Source of the DNA: Cyclobacterium salsum
GTDB taxonomy: Bacteria > Bacteroidota > Bacteroidia > Cytophagales > Cyclobacteriaceae
Length of the DNA: 64,000 bases
Direction of reading: 5' to 3'
NCBI RefSeq assembly: GCF_010119245.1
Contig: NZ_WNKG01000005.1
Coordinates: 62,001 to 126,000, forward strand
Shown in pieces: positions 1 to 9,705 of the stretch (the stretch's first letter is position 1; every line of letters begins with the position of its first letter). Position numbers and translations under genes: made by a program. The notes under the pieces are model-generated. The model was not told where the DNA came from. It made no database searches and saw only the letters and a program-made list of their open reading frames with translations.

Positions 1-23
1 CATTTTTTTTGTTATGAGATAGT

Positions 24-701
24 ATGAAAATGTTACGCTTTCTTCAGATCATGGTTTTGATCTGTGTGCTAATGATCCCGGTGTTGATTATTCTGTTTTT
101 GAGAGGTTTTACCTCTAACGAATATAGCATTCCCATTCTTTATGAACAGGGGGTGGAAGACCCCTATCAGCAATGTGACTATGAAGGCAATTCGGGGCAG
201 CATTATATTCCTGACTTTTCCTTGACTGACCAGTTGAATCGGGAAGTTCAGTGGGAGGATATGCGTGGAAAAGTCACCATCGTGGATTTCTTTTTTACCA
301 GTTGCCCGAGTATTTGCCCGGTAATGTCCTCCGAGATGGAGCGGGTTCAGGATGCGTTTCGGAAGGAAGACAAGGTACAGATTTTTTCGATCAGCATTGA
401 TCCCACCTACGATACGCCCGAGGTCCTAGCTGAATATGCAGAACGGCACCGGGCCGAAAAGGACAAATGGTTTTTCCTTACGGGTAATAAAGAACACATC
501 TATGACCTGGCCAGGTGCGGGTTTGTTTTGCCCACCATAGACGGCGAATCCGAACCGGAAGACTTCATCCACAGTGATAAATTTGTTTTGGTGGACGAGA
601 TGGGCAGGATCAGGGGATATTATAGTGGGACTGAAAGGGAGAGTGTGGATTTACTGGTATTGGAAACTAAAATATTATTGCACGATGGAGACAAAAATTG
701 A
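24..701 (+). CDS. SCO1/SenC family copper chaperone, cytochrome oxidase assembly
   Basis: A 225-residue thioredoxin-fold protein of the SCO family, which delivers copper to, or keeps reduced, the CuA site of cytochrome c oxidase. One N-terminal membrane anchor spans about residues 7-26, so the domain faces the periplasm. The copper-binding CPSIC motif is at C94 and C98, and the third ligand is H183 in the HSDKFVLVD segment. The next gene starts inside its last codons (17-nt overlap), a tight translational link to the DUF420 protein, which is a usual neighbour in Bacteroidota oxidase clusters. The remaining oxidase genes would lie upstream, outside the window. Function is by family; the motif is complete. 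Confidence 0.93.
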   Translation: MKMLRFLQIMVLICVLMIPVLIILFLRGFTSNEYSIPILYEQGVEDPYQQCDYEGNSGQHYIPDFSLTDQLNREVQWEDMRGKVTIVDFFFTSCPSICPVMSSEMERVQDAFRKEDKVQIFSISIDPTYDTPEVLAEYAERHRAEKDKWFFLTGNKEHIYDLARCGFVLPTIDGESEPEDFIHSDKFVLVDEMGRIRGYYSGTERESVDLLVLETKILLHDGDKN

Positions 702-1236
702 GGGGAACCGAAGTGATGGTTCCATGTTTCGTTGGATTACCTTTATTTCCGTATTGGTGCCCGTACTGGTGGCCGTACTGCTATTCATGCCCTCCAAAAT
801 TGATACAGGGCAAGATTGGGTCTATTTTTTGCCTCATCTGAATGCCGTTATCAATTCGGCGGCTACCATTGCCTTGCTACTAGGGGTGTATTTTATCAAA
901 CAAGGAAAGAGGGGCTTGCATAAAGCATCCATGACCGCTGCGTTCGTGTTGGGTGCGATGTTTCTGGTTAGCTATGTGCTTTACCATGCTTCCGCGGAGA
1001 GTACTTCTTTTGGCGGTGAGGGGTGGATCAGAGGGCTGTACTATTTCCTTTTGATTACGCATATTATATTAGCTGCGGTGGCGTTGTTTCCCATCTTGTG
1101 GGCCTATTATTACGGATATACTGGAAAGTATGACAAGCACCGTGCCGTGGTAAAATATGCCTTTCCTATTTGGCTCTATGTGACCGTCAGTGGGGTGGTT
1201 GTTTATTTGATGATCAGTCCTTATTATTCGCACTGA
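685..1236 (+). CDS. DUF420 family membrane protein
   Basis: A protein of 183 residues with about five membrane segments and histidines in the loops, matching the DUF420 (CtaM-like) family found beside cytochrome oxidase genes. In Gram-positive bacteria a relative is needed for maturation of some haem-copper oxidases. I chose the ATG at 685 because an upstream in-frame extension to 574 would be entirely inside the SCO gene and gives a non-membrane, low-complexity start. The 17-nt overlap with the SCO gene supports co-translation. A role in oxidase assembly is inferred from family and neighbours. Confidence 0.88.
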   Translation: METKIEGNRSDGSMFRWITFISVLVPVLVAVLLFMPSKIDTGQDWVYFLPHLNAVINSAATIALLLGVYFIKQGKRGLHKASMTAAFVLGAMFLVSYVLYHASAESTSFGGEGWIRGLYYFLLITHIILAAVALFPILWAYYYGYTGKYDKHRAVVKYAFPIWLYVTVSGVVVYLMISPYYSH

Positions 1237-1241
1237 TATTT

Positions 1242-1249
1242 TACCTTTG
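1242..1249 (+). promoter_or_regulatory. candidate Bacteroidota -7 promoter element (TACCTTTG)
   Basis: An exact TAnnTTTG match 38 nt upstream of the small CxxC protein gene. No clear -33 TTG at ideal spacing is visible, so this is a half-match only. Confidence 0.4.
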
Positions 1250-1286
1250 GGGTAAGAACTTTGTGAGTAAAAATACCGTTACTTAA

Positions 1287-1538
1287 ATGATGAAAACTGG
1301 TTTGAAATATCTGATAGCCTCTGTACTGATGTTGGTTTTGACCCTTCCGCAGGTCGTGGCGCAATGTGCCATGTGTCGGGCCACCATTGAAAATAATGTT
1401 AGCAATGGTGATACTACGGTGGGAGCCGGGTTGAATTTGGGTATTCTTTATTTATTCCTTGCCCCATACCTTCTTTTATCGGTTATTGCCTTTTTTTGGT
1501 ATAGGAAGGCAAAAAGGAAGAAAAAGCTAACCTTTTAA
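1287..1538 (+). CDS. small secreted/membrane protein with CxxC motif
   Basis: An 83-residue protein with a signal peptide (about residues 1-25), a CAMC motif directly after it (C27, C30), a short polar stretch, one membrane segment (about 52-72) and a very basic tail (RKAKRKKKL). The topology predicts that the two cysteines are exposed in the periplasm at the membrane surface. It follows the SCO and DUF420 genes by 50 nt, so a role in copper or thiol handling for oxidase assembly is possible, but this rests on context only. I know similar unnamed proteins in this position in related bacteria but no characterised function. Confidence 0.75.
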   Translation: MMKTGLKYLIASVLMLVLTLPQVVAQCAMCRATIENNVSNGDTTVGAGLNLGILYLFLAPYLLLSVIAFFWYRKAKRKKKLTF

Positions 1539-1678
1539 CGCAAAAAGCGAATCCAGCCATTTTCAGATTAGGTCTAATCTCTAGTGCATTGATTTTTTCC
1601 TCTATTGGGTTATTTTTTGAATAAAGTAGAACAGATTTTGCTTGTTTGCACCTAGCTTTACTGATTGCCCCAATCGCG

Positions 1679-4600
1679 ATGCTAAAAAAAAGAAGGATAC
1701 TGTTAGTCGTTTTTATTCTCATGTTAGGGATCGTCTTGTCCTTGAATTTTTTTCTTGGGGGCGAAAAAGATCGGGACACGGCCTTTTATACTTCCCAGCT
1801 GGAAGAGCGAATGGCCGAAGTGATACAGCACTTTGATGAAGATTATATTCAACTTGTAACGGCCAATCCGTCAACTGATGAGTTAACCTTTGCTTCCCTT
1901 ACTTTTTCTCATCACTATCCCTATTATATTTTTACAAAAGAAGGAGATCTTCATTACTGGTCAGACATAGAAATGGTGCCGCAGTTCGAAAATCTGAATT
2001 TATCCAAAAAGTACCAGCTGATAGAGAATGAACGGGGAGTTTACTTTGCAAAGCTCTGGCACTTAAATCGAAATGGTACCGAATACCGGCTACTCCATGT
2101 CTATCCGCTGGTGAATAAATTGACCATTGATAATGAATACCTTCCTGACGGATTTGACCGGCAAACCTTCGGTAATGACCGGTTTATTCTTTCTAACCAG
2201 CCTAAAGAGGGGTATCAGGCGGTTTACTTCGAAGAGGATTACTTGTTCTCCGTTTTTTTTAGGGTTGGATTCGATACAGCTGGCAAGGCTACTAATCACA
2301 CCTTGCTGGTTTTTTTCTTTTCCCTTTTGGGACTCGTATTGATTATTGGCGGTGACTTTGTTTACACGCTCTGGACAAAAGGACAAAAGGTTATTGCTAC
2401 CTTTTATACTTTTTTAATTTTAGGTTGCATACGCATATTGATGCTTGCTTTCAGTTTTCCGAATGATTTTTTCCAAACCGGCATTTTTGACCCGAGTCTT
2501 TATGCCTCGTCCAAACTTAACCCCAGCTTGGGGGATTTGCTGCTTAATGTGATTTGCTACCTGGTAGTTTTGAGTATGGTAATAGCAATATTGGGTAGTA
2601 AACGGTTGCTCTTTAATTTTATTCAGTTCAGAAAGAAGTATGCCTATAGTATCCAATTACTGGCTGCCTACCTGCTTTCTACCTTCCTGATGTTTCTGTT
2701 TTTCTTTCTTTATGTAAACATTGTTGAAAATGCACAGTGGAATCTGAATATTGCCTCCATTCCGACATTTGACTACCTAAAGGCAATCAGCTTATTCGTC
2801 GTTTTCCTGGGAGGAGCCGCTTACCTTCTTTTCTCCATCATCGGGTTGAATATGGTATTGTACAAACGTTCGGATCCCGTTTTTTTTCCCTTAAAAGTAT
2901 TGATGCTTTTTGCTTTCCCACTGGTGGTGTCGCTCTTTTTTGTGGATTTTATTTGGTTGGTTTCTTTTCTGGCACATTTAATTTTGTTAATCGCTATTGT
3001 CAGTTTTCGATTGTATAACAAAATCTTTAAGCTGGAATTTAACACCTTCCTGACGTTCTTTTTCGCCTGTTTGATAGGGGCGATTATTTCGAGTACAGCA
3101 TCTTACCAACACTTTCGAAGTGATCAAATTAGATCCAAACAAAAATTCGCAACCACGATTATGCTCGATCGAGATGTGATGGGGGAGTTTTTGTTAGAGG
3201 AAATCATGCACCGTATTGAGGAGGATTTGTTTATAAAGACCAGAATTTCCGATCCCTTGCTTTCCAAGGATCCCATTGAAAGGAAACTACAGAAAATCTA
3301 CCTATCCGGGTATTTTGACCAGTATAATCAAAAAATATCGGTCTACAATCAAGCTGGTCAACCCATTCTGGATGGTGCAGAAAGCCCAAGTCTGGATGAG
3401 TACAAGAACACGTACATGAATAGTGATTATGCGACACAGGTTCACAACCTTTATTACGTAAAAACCACTGAAACCAACACTGGAAACCGACTGGTCGCAT
3501 TTATCAAAATTCACCGGGAGGATTATTTCCTGGGGACCATTGTCATTGAATTGAATCAACAACGGCTGGAGTCGGGGAAGGCATTTCCTAAATTATTAAT
3601 GGACAATAAATACGCCTCCAATTATATAGAAACGAATTTTGACTTTGCCATTTTTGATGAAGGAACGTTGGATTACAGTTCAGGGGTTTACAGCTACCGA
3701 AGTACAGCGATGGATGAGATGTTGGTGGATCCCGACCTGTTCACCGGGGGTATAATTGAAAACGAATACCATCACTATGGCGTGGAATACAATGAAAAAG
3801 TCATCGTCATCTCCTCTCCTCAATACCCTGGGAATTACATTTTGGGAGACATGGCCTTTTTCTTCGTCAGTTACCTGATATTGACCTTGGTTTCTATTTG
3901 CGTTTTCCTTGCCTTGGCAGGAGTTAATACCTTGCGATTTAACTATGCCACCAAACTACAGTTGTACCTGAATTTCGCTTTTTTCTTCCCCATGCTAATC
4001 ATCAGCGTTATTGCCGTTGGGTTTTTGAGCCACTCGTATACCCAGGATTTACACCGGCAGTACTTTCAAAAAGCAGGGATTATTCGGGATAATTTAAACC
4101 GGAACCTGGGAGGCGACCAATTTTCCGGCCTGAACCGGGATGAAATCAACGATGAATTATTTTCTCTTGCAAATGCTACGGATGCCGATATCAATCTGTA
4201 TATGCCAAATGGTCTGCTTATGGGCAGTAACCAACCTGCTATTTTTGATAAGAAAATTCTGACCCGATACCTGCATCCTGGTGCCTATGTGGCCATTATT
4301 GAAAATCAGGAAAACAGGCTGCTACAAACCGAAAAGGTGGGCACCATGCAGTTCAAGACGGTCTACCTGGCATTGAAGAATGGTGAAAACCAACAGTTGC
4401 AAGCCATCATTGCCATCCCTTTCTTTGAAGCTGAAGAGGAATTAAACGTGATGATCACAGAAGTGTTTAGTAATATTTTGGTGATTTTTGTGCTGATGTT
4501 TTTGGTTTTCCTGATCATCTCCTACTTCGTGTCGCGGCACCTGACGCATCCGTTTAAATTGCTGACGCAAAAACTGAAAGACACCAACCTGGAAAATAAT

Positions 4601-5389
4601 GAATACATGGTGTGGCCTTCGAAAGACGAAATCGGACTGTTGGTCAACGAATACAATAACATGTTGTTTAAGCTGGAAGCGAGTAAAAAAGTATTGGCCT
4701 CCAATGAAAAGGAGTCGGCCTGGCGGGAAATGGCTAAGCAGGTGGCCCATGAAATAAAAAATCCCCTTACTCCGATGAAATTGACCTTGCAGCACTTATT
4801 GCGCCTGAAAGCGGAAAATAAATTGGATCAGGAAGATGCTCTGGAAAAACCGATATTATCCATCATCCATCAAGTGGATACATTGAGTGAAATTGCCAGC
4901 TCTTTTTCTACTTTTGCCAAGATGCCGCTTCCTCAAAATCAGGAGCTGGATTTTCGGGCCGTCGTTAGCGAATGCGTTTCCTTGTTTTGTACCCGTGAGG
5001 ATTTGCAACTGGAATTTGAGGATGCCGTTCCGGAAGGCAGTTCTTCCAAAATAATGGGGGACGAAAAGCTCTATGGACGCGTGATATCTAATTTAATTAT
5101 CAACGGGATTCAAGCTGTACCGGATGGTCAAAAGCCAATGATACAAGTTTGTCTTACCTACGAGGAAGAAGGGATGATTCAGTTGGCAATCAAGGATAAT
5201 GGAAAAGGTATAGACGATGAGTTAAAAGAGAAGGTGTTTCTTCCGAATTTTAGCACCAAAACAGATGGATCCGGTCTAGGCCTGGCCATTGCCAAACGCG
5301 GTGTAGAGACGGCCGGAGGAAAAATATGGTTTAAAACTTCAAAAGGCTCAGGGACTGTATTTTACTTGCTTTTCCCCCTTATCGGATAA
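1679..5389 (+). CDS. very large NtrY-like sensor histidine kinase
   Basis: A 1236-residue membrane histidine kinase. An N-terminal membrane segment (about 6-25) is followed by an extracytoplasmic region, a block of many membrane helices (about 200-460), a second extracytoplasmic region, further helices, a HAMP-like linker (about 950-1000) and the kinase core. The phosphoacceptor is H1024 in HEIKNPLTPMKLTLQHLL; the N box has NLIINGIQAV, and the G boxes DNGKGID and GSGLGLAIAKRG are intact, so it should be active. The HEIKNPLTP H-box is typical of NtrY-type kinases. The ATG at 1679 is preferred over an upstream in-frame TTG at 1646. No response regulator is adjacent; the cognate partner must be elsewhere. 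The following gene is a large outer-membrane protein 56 nt away. Confidence 0.9.
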   Translation: MLKKRRILLVVFILMLGIVLSLNFFLGGEKDRDTAFYTSQLEERMAEVIQHFDEDYIQLVTANPSTDELTFASLTFSHHYPYYIFTKEGDLHYWSDIEMVPQFENLNLSKKYQLIENERGVYFAKLWHLNRNGTEYRLLHVYPLVNKLTIDNEYLPDGFDRQTFGNDRFILSNQPKEGYQAVYFEEDYLFSVFFRVGFDTAGKATNHTLLVFFFSLLGLVLIIGGDFVYTLWTKGQKVIATFYTFLILGCIRILMLAFSFPNDFFQTGIFDPSLYASSKLNPSLGDLLLNVICYLVVLSMVIAILGSKRLLFNFIQFRKKYAYSIQLLAAYLLSTFLMFLFFFLYVNIVENAQWNLNIASIPTFDYLKAISLFVVFLGGAAYLLFSIIGLNMVLYKRSDPVFFPLKVLMLFAFPLVVSLFFVDFIWLVSFLAHLILLIAIVSFRLYNKIFKLEFNTFLTFFFACLIGAIISSTASYQHFRSDQIRSKQKFATTIMLDRDVMGEFLLEEIMHRIEEDLFIKTRISDPLLSKDPIERKLQKIYLSGYFDQYNQKISVYNQAGQPILDGAESPSLDEYKNTYMNSDYATQVHNLYYVKTTETNTGNRLVAFIKIHREDYFLGTIVIELNQQRLESGKAFPKLLMDNKYASNYIETNFDFAIFDEGTLDYSSGVYSYRSTAMDEMLVDPDLFTGGIIENEYHHYGVEYNEKVIVISSPQYPGNYILGDMAFFFVSYLILTLVSICVFLALAGVNTLRFNYATKLQLYLNFAFFFPMLIISVIAVGFLSHSYTQDLHRQYFQKAGIIRDNLNRNLGGDQFSGLNRDEINDELFSLANATDADINLYMPNGLLMGSNQPAIFDKKILTRYLHPGAYVAIIENQENRLLQTEKVGTMQFKTVYLALKNGENQQLQAIIAIPFFEAEEELNVMITEVFSNILVIFVLMFLVFLIISYFVSRHLTHPFKLLTQKLKDTNLENNEYMVWPSKDEIGLLVNEYNNMLFKLEASKKVLASNEKESAWREMAKQVAHEIKNPLTPMKLTLQHLLRLKAENKLDQEDALEKPILSIIHQVDTLSEIASSFSTFAKMPLPQNQELDFRAVVSECVSLFCTREDLQLEFEDAVPEGSSSKIMGDEKLYGRVISNLIINGIQAVPDGQKPMIQVCLTYEEEGMIQLAIKDNGKGIDDELKEKVFLPNFSTKTDGSGLGLAIAKRGVETAGGKIWFKTSKGSGTVFYLLFPLIG

Positions 5390-5445
5390 GAGCTCAATTA
5401 TTCCATCGGAATTTATTACTTTAGTGGCCGGTAATCGTCAGTGCT

Positions 5446-8400
5446 ATGGGGTTGGTGAAGTTTTTTTTAACTTTTTTAATGGTGTTTTTTGGAGTGGCCG
5501 CAATGGCCCAATCGCTCCAGGAAACGTGCACCTGGATCAAACCAAACTCGAATTCCGCCGAGTTCCTATTGGATTCCATGAGCGTTCGTCCCAGGACCAT
5601 CCGTGTGGCTGATCCAGCTGGAAATCCGGTACCCCATTACTACCTCATCCAGACCGGGAAAATAAGGGTAGAAAGCGGAAATACTCCGCTGCCCGATTCC
5701 TTGCAGGTTTGCTACGATCCCCTGCCTTTTTCTTTTCACAAAACGTATCGAAATCGCTCACTGGCCGAGGACTACGATTCCCTGGCCTATTTCAAAGACA
5801 GCCCTCCGGATAAAAAGCCGATTATGGACTTTAAAGAGGAAGTATTCTCCTCCAATAAGCTCAATCAATCGGGAAGTCTTACCCGGGGAATATCCTTTGG
5901 AAACACCCAAAACGTCTTTGTCAATTCAGCCCTGAATCTTCAGATGGATGGGGAATTGACAGACAATTTACAGATCCGTGCCAGTATTACCGATCAGAAT
6001 GTTCCTTTTCAGCCGGAGGGAAACACCCAGCAGATTCAGGATTTCGACAACGTGTTGATCGAACTGTACAACGAGCAATTCAACCTTGCCGGGGGCGATG
6101 TCGTTTTGCAGCAGCGGAAGTCGGAATTTCTTCGTTATTATAAAAATGTGCAGGGACTTCAGTTTCGCTCCGATTATAGTCTCGGATCCAATTGGAAGGC
6201 ATCCACGCAAATCGGGGCTGCGATAGCGAAAGGTAAATTCGCCTCTGTACTACTCGATGTGTTGGAAGGTGTCTCCGGTCCCTACCGTGTGAGAGGGCCT
6301 GGTAATGAGCGGTTTGTTATCATTATGGCGAATTCTGAAAAGGTGTTTTTGGACGGTAAACAGCTAAGAAGGGGGTTCAACAATGATTACACCATTGATT
6401 ACAATCAGGGGGAAATAACGTTTACTCCGGATGTATTGATCACGCAATATTCCCGGGTCCGGGTGGACTTTGAATATTCGGAAAGAAACTTTTCCAGGTC
6501 CATCTTGACCGCCAGTCATCAGCAACAAAATGAAAATGTACTGGTGTATTTTAATTATTACCGGGAAAAAGATGATCGCAACCAGCCACTGTTTATGGAG
6601 TTTTCTGATGCTGATAAAAATTTATTGGCAGCAGTGGGCGATGATCTCTCGGCTGCCACCGTTCCACGGATAGATAGTATCCCCTTTGACCCAAACCGGA
6701 TTTTGTATAAAAAAGTGACCGAGGTAAATGAGCAGGGCGATCCCCTCAGCTACTATGCTTACAGTACTGACCCGGACGAGGCTTTTTATGCCATTGGATT
6801 TTCTGAAACTGGGGTCGGAAAGGGAAATTATCGAAGGGAAAGGCAACTGGCGAATGGGATCGTTTATGAGTTTGTGCCCCCGGTGGATGGGGTCCCTCAG
6901 GGCAATTATTCGATCCGTACTCCTTTGCCTGCTCCGAATAAAAAACAGATGGTAACGGCAGGAACCGAAATTCGATTGGGTGCATACGAAAAAGTGTTTT
7001 CAGAAGTAGCCCTGTCAGACCAAGATGAAAACCTCTTTTCTCCACTGGATAAGGATGATAATGCAGGATATGGCCTCAAAGCCGGGTTGATTTCAGAAGG
7101 CAGATCGGTTTCTTCGCTGAAGGGTTATCGGTTCAATGGACAAACGATCGTGGAATACAATTCCACTCATTTTTCTTTTATCGATCGGTTGCGCTACATT
7201 GAGTTTGATAGAGACTGGGGGCTGCGGCCTGAGGAGAACCAAACAAATGCAGCCGAAAAGCTCTTTCAGGCAAAAGTAGAGCTGGCAAAAGATGCGAACA
7301 ATCGGATCGCCTACAGCCTTGATCTTCGGGAGCGGAGGGGTGTATTAGCAGGAGTGCAGCAAAAAGCAGCATTTTACCATCATTTCAAAAACAGGTGGTT
7401 CTTAACCAATGACTTTTTTCGTCTGAGCAGTGATGTTCAGACCCTAAACTCGGATTGGCTGCGTTATGAAGGCGAGTTGAAATACCGATCCCGGTTTTTG
7501 GTGCCGGGCTACCGGTTCCAGGTAGATCGAAACGTCGTTTCCAACCCTCAAAAGGAACAAGTAATCCGAACGGCCATGAACTTTAAAGAACATCAGGTTT
7601 CCCTGCATACCAATGACAGCTTGAAATTCCATGCCTATGCCACCGCCAGCCTACGGGAAGATAGAGCCGTTAGCGATGGTGAGCTGATTCCGGATACCCG
7701 GGCGTTTGTGAATACCTATGGGTTGAGCGGAACCTTTGGTTTGCATACGCTCAAAGGCTCATTCACGTATCGGGAGTTATCGTTTCTGAGCCGGGAGCAG
7801 GCGGAGGAAACGACTGTCATGGGAAAACTGGATTACCGGAGTTCCCTCTTTGACCAAAACCTGAACAATGAATTTACCTATGCCCTGGGAAATGGGAGGG
7901 AATTGAGAAGGGAGTTTGTATTTCTTCCCGTGCCTACCGGCGAAGGAACCCACACCTGGCGGGATGATAATGAAGATGGGGTGCAGCAACTAAACGAATT
8001 TTACCTGGCCATCAATCCGGAAGAAAAAAACTACATCAAACTATTCGTGCCCACGGATGAATACGTGCAGGCTTATACCACTTTGTTTAATTACCGGCTG
8101 AATGCGAAATTCCCTTCCGAATGGAAAGAAGAGGGAGGGCTTAAAAAATGGCTTTCCCGGTTTTCCAATCAGACCAACTGGAATGTGGAAAAGAAGATTA
8201 CTTCCAGGGATATATTCCAACGCATCAGCCCGCTACTTGCCAATGCAAAGGACACTTCTTTGTTATCACTACGTCAGACGTTTCGGTCTTCCCTGTTTTT
8301 TAATCGGGCCTCTGCTGTTTACGGCATGGATGTATCCTTTTACAATTCCCATCAAAAACAGTTGCTTACCGGAGGATTTGAAGATTTTTCCCGGGATGAT

Positions 8401-8922
8401 TGGCGGGTAAATGCCCGGTATTCGTTAAATTCCCAATGGAATCTGCTGATGTACTGGAACCGGGGGTTTCGAAATTCGGCCTCGGATTTTCTGGATAACC
8501 GCGATTTCACCATTTACCAGCAGACCGTGGGGCCGGAAATAAACCTGCAGCCATCGCCGGCCTTCAGGGCATCTTTGAAATACCGGATGACAAGTAAGGA
8601 AAACCTGGCCAATGAAGCGTTTGAAGAAAGCGCCAGGATTCATGAAGCTACCTTTAATGTCCGGGTAGCCAAGGCCATTCAAACCACCCTTAATGCGCAG
8701 CTGGCCTACACTTTCATCGACTACAACGGCAAGGTAAACAGCCCTACCGGTTACGAAATGCTACAAGCCCTTACACCGGGGAATAATACCATTTGGAGCG
8801 TTAATTGGCTTCAAAAGATTGGGGAAGGGCTCCAGTTAACCATGATTTATGAAGGAAGGAATTCTCAGGGACTCGAGCGATTGGTGCATACCGGCCGCAT
8901 GCAGGTTTCCGCCTTATTCTAA
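5446..8922 (+). CDS. large outer-membrane or surface protein, probable beta-barrel
   Basis: A protein of 1158 residues with a clear signal peptide (cleavage near AMAQS, residues 18-23). The rest is rich in alternating aromatic and polar strands such as YGMDVSFYNSHQKQLLTGGF and ends in a terminal aromatic residue (SALF), as expected for an outer-membrane beta-barrel. The segment from about residue 140 (LTRGISFGNTQNVFVNSALN) resembles sequences I associate with SprA-like surface proteins of Bacteroidota, but this protein is about half the size of SprA, so I do not give it that name. It follows the histidine kinase closely in the same direction, suggesting co-transcription. Function unknown. Confidence 0.8.
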   Translation: MGLVKFFLTFLMVFFGVAAMAQSLQETCTWIKPNSNSAEFLLDSMSVRPRTIRVADPAGNPVPHYYLIQTGKIRVESGNTPLPDSLQVCYDPLPFSFHKTYRNRSLAEDYDSLAYFKDSPPDKKPIMDFKEEVFSSNKLNQSGSLTRGISFGNTQNVFVNSALNLQMDGELTDNLQIRASITDQNVPFQPEGNTQQIQDFDNVLIELYNEQFNLAGGDVVLQQRKSEFLRYYKNVQGLQFRSDYSLGSNWKASTQIGAAIAKGKFASVLLDVLEGVSGPYRVRGPGNERFVIIMANSEKVFLDGKQLRRGFNNDYTIDYNQGEITFTPDVLITQYSRVRVDFEYSERNFSRSILTASHQQQNENVLVYFNYYREKDDRNQPLFMEFSDADKNLLAAVGDDLSAATVPRIDSIPFDPNRILYKKVTEVNEQGDPLSYYAYSTDPDEAFYAIGFSETGVGKGNYRRERQLANGIVYEFVPPVDGVPQGNYSIRTPLPAPNKKQMVTAGTEIRLGAYEKVFSEVALSDQDENLFSPLDKDDNAGYGLKAGLISEGRSVSSLKGYRFNGQTIVEYNSTHFSFIDRLRYIEFDRDWGLRPEENQTNAAEKLFQAKVELAKDANNRIAYSLDLRERRGVLAGVQQKAAFYHHFKNRWFLTNDFFRLSSDVQTLNSDWLRYEGELKYRSRFLVPGYRFQVDRNVVSNPQKEQVIRTAMNFKEHQVSLHTNDSLKFHAYATASLREDRAVSDGELIPDTRAFVNTYGLSGTFGLHTLKGSFTYRELSFLSREQAEETTVMGKLDYRSSLFDQNLNNEFTYALGNGRELRREFVFLPVPTGEGTHTWRDDNEDGVQQLNEFYLAINPEEKNYIKLFVPTDEYVQAYTTLFNYRLNAKFPSEWKEEGGLKKWLSRFSNQTNWNVEKKITSRDIFQRISPLLANAKDTSLLSLRQTFRSSLFFNRASAVYGMDVSFYNSHQKQLLTGGFEDFSRDDWRVNARYSLNSQWNLLMYWNRGFRNSASDFLDNRDFTIYQQTVGPEINLQPSPAFRASLKYRMTSKENLANEAFEESARIHEATFNVRVAKAIQTTLNAQLAYTFIDYNGKVNSPTGYEMLQALTPGNNTIWSVNWLQKIGEGLQLTMIYEGRNSQGLERLVHTGRMQVSALF

Positions 8923-8946
8923 TTAGGCATAGCGCTGGAAAAAATG

Positions 8947-8954
8947 TAACTTTG
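8947..8954 (+). promoter_or_regulatory. candidate -7 promoter element (TAACTTTG) of the SDR-ispG operon
   Basis: An exact TAnnTTTG match 45 nt upstream of the SDR start, in the only gap before a run of five tightly packed genes. The -33 region is not a clear match. Confidence 0.45.
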
Positions 8955-8998
8955 TACCGATTATTTGGTTGTCATACTAATAATTAAAACACAAACTA

Positions 8999-9703
8999 AT
9001 GTCAAAAAGTATATTGGTCACCGGAGGTACCAAGGGGATTGGGAAGGCCATTATCCACCGATTTGCAATGGAAGGGTTTACCATTTTTACCTGCAGCAGG
9101 AACAGCGGCGAACTGAACGCCCTCAAGGAGCAGGTCGAAGGCCTTTATCCGGAAGCCTCCGTGAAGGTGATGGAAGCCGATTTATCCCAAAAGGAAGAGG
9201 CCAAGGCATTTGCTGCCTTTGTAAAAAAATCCACGGTTCCTGATGTTTTAGTGAATAATACCGGTATTTTTATTCCCGGGAGCCTTCACGAGGAGCCGGA
9301 AGAGAACTTCGAGAAAACGATGCATACGAATTTATTCAGCACTTACTATCTTACCCGGGCCTTTACGGACGAGTTTATTAATAGAAAAAGCGGCCATATT
9401 TTTTCCATCGGAAGCATTGCAGGCCTTACCGCCTATGCCAATGGCGGAAGCTATGCGGTCTCCAAATGGGCCATGCTGGGATTTACCAAATGCCTGCGTC
9501 AGGAGCTCCTGCCTCATGGAATTCGGGTAACTTCCGTTTTGCCCGGGGCTACGTACACTGCGAGTTGGGAAGGAGTGGATTTACCGGAGGATCGGTTTAT
9601 AAAAGCGAGTGATGTGGCGGAGGCAGTTTGGTCTGCCTATAACCTTTCACCCCGTTCTGTTGTTGAAGAGATAGTGATCCGGCCACAATTAGGTGATATA
9701 TAA
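8999..9703 (+). CDS. SDR family NAD(P)-dependent oxidoreductase
   Basis: A 234-residue classical short-chain dehydrogenase/reductase. The Rossmann motif TGGTKGIG is at residues 8-15, the NNTG motif replaces NNAG, and the catalytic residues S139 and Y152xxxK156 (YAVSK) are all present, so it should be a soluble active reductase. Length is near the lower end for the class. The substrate cannot be read from the sequence. It is the first gene of an operon and only 2 nt separate it from ispG. Confidence 0.92.
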   Translation: MSKSILVTGGTKGIGKAIIHRFAMEGFTIFTCSRNSGELNALKEQVEGLYPEASVKVMEADLSQKEEAKAFAAFVKKSTVPDVLVNNTGIFIPGSLHEEPEENFEKTMHTNLFSTYYLTRAFTDEFINRKSGHIFSIGSIAGLTAYANGGSYAVSKWAMLGFTKCLRQELLPHGIRVTSVLPGATYTASWEGVDLPEDRFIKASDVAEAVWSAYNLSPRSVVEEIVIRPQLGDI

Positions 9704-9705
9704 TT

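Noticed and set aside
574-684. Longer N-terminus for the DUF420 protein starting at 574
   Set aside because: The extension lies wholly within the SCO gene and reads as shadow sequence; the in-frame ATG at 685 gives the expected membrane protein.
5424-5612. A 62-codon plus-strand frame overlapping the start of the large outer-membrane protein
   Set aside because: It lies in another frame of a gene with a clear signal peptide and has no family features.
5446-8922. Naming this protein SprA
   Set aside because: Shared sequence flavour but about half the length of SprA; naming would be overclaiming.
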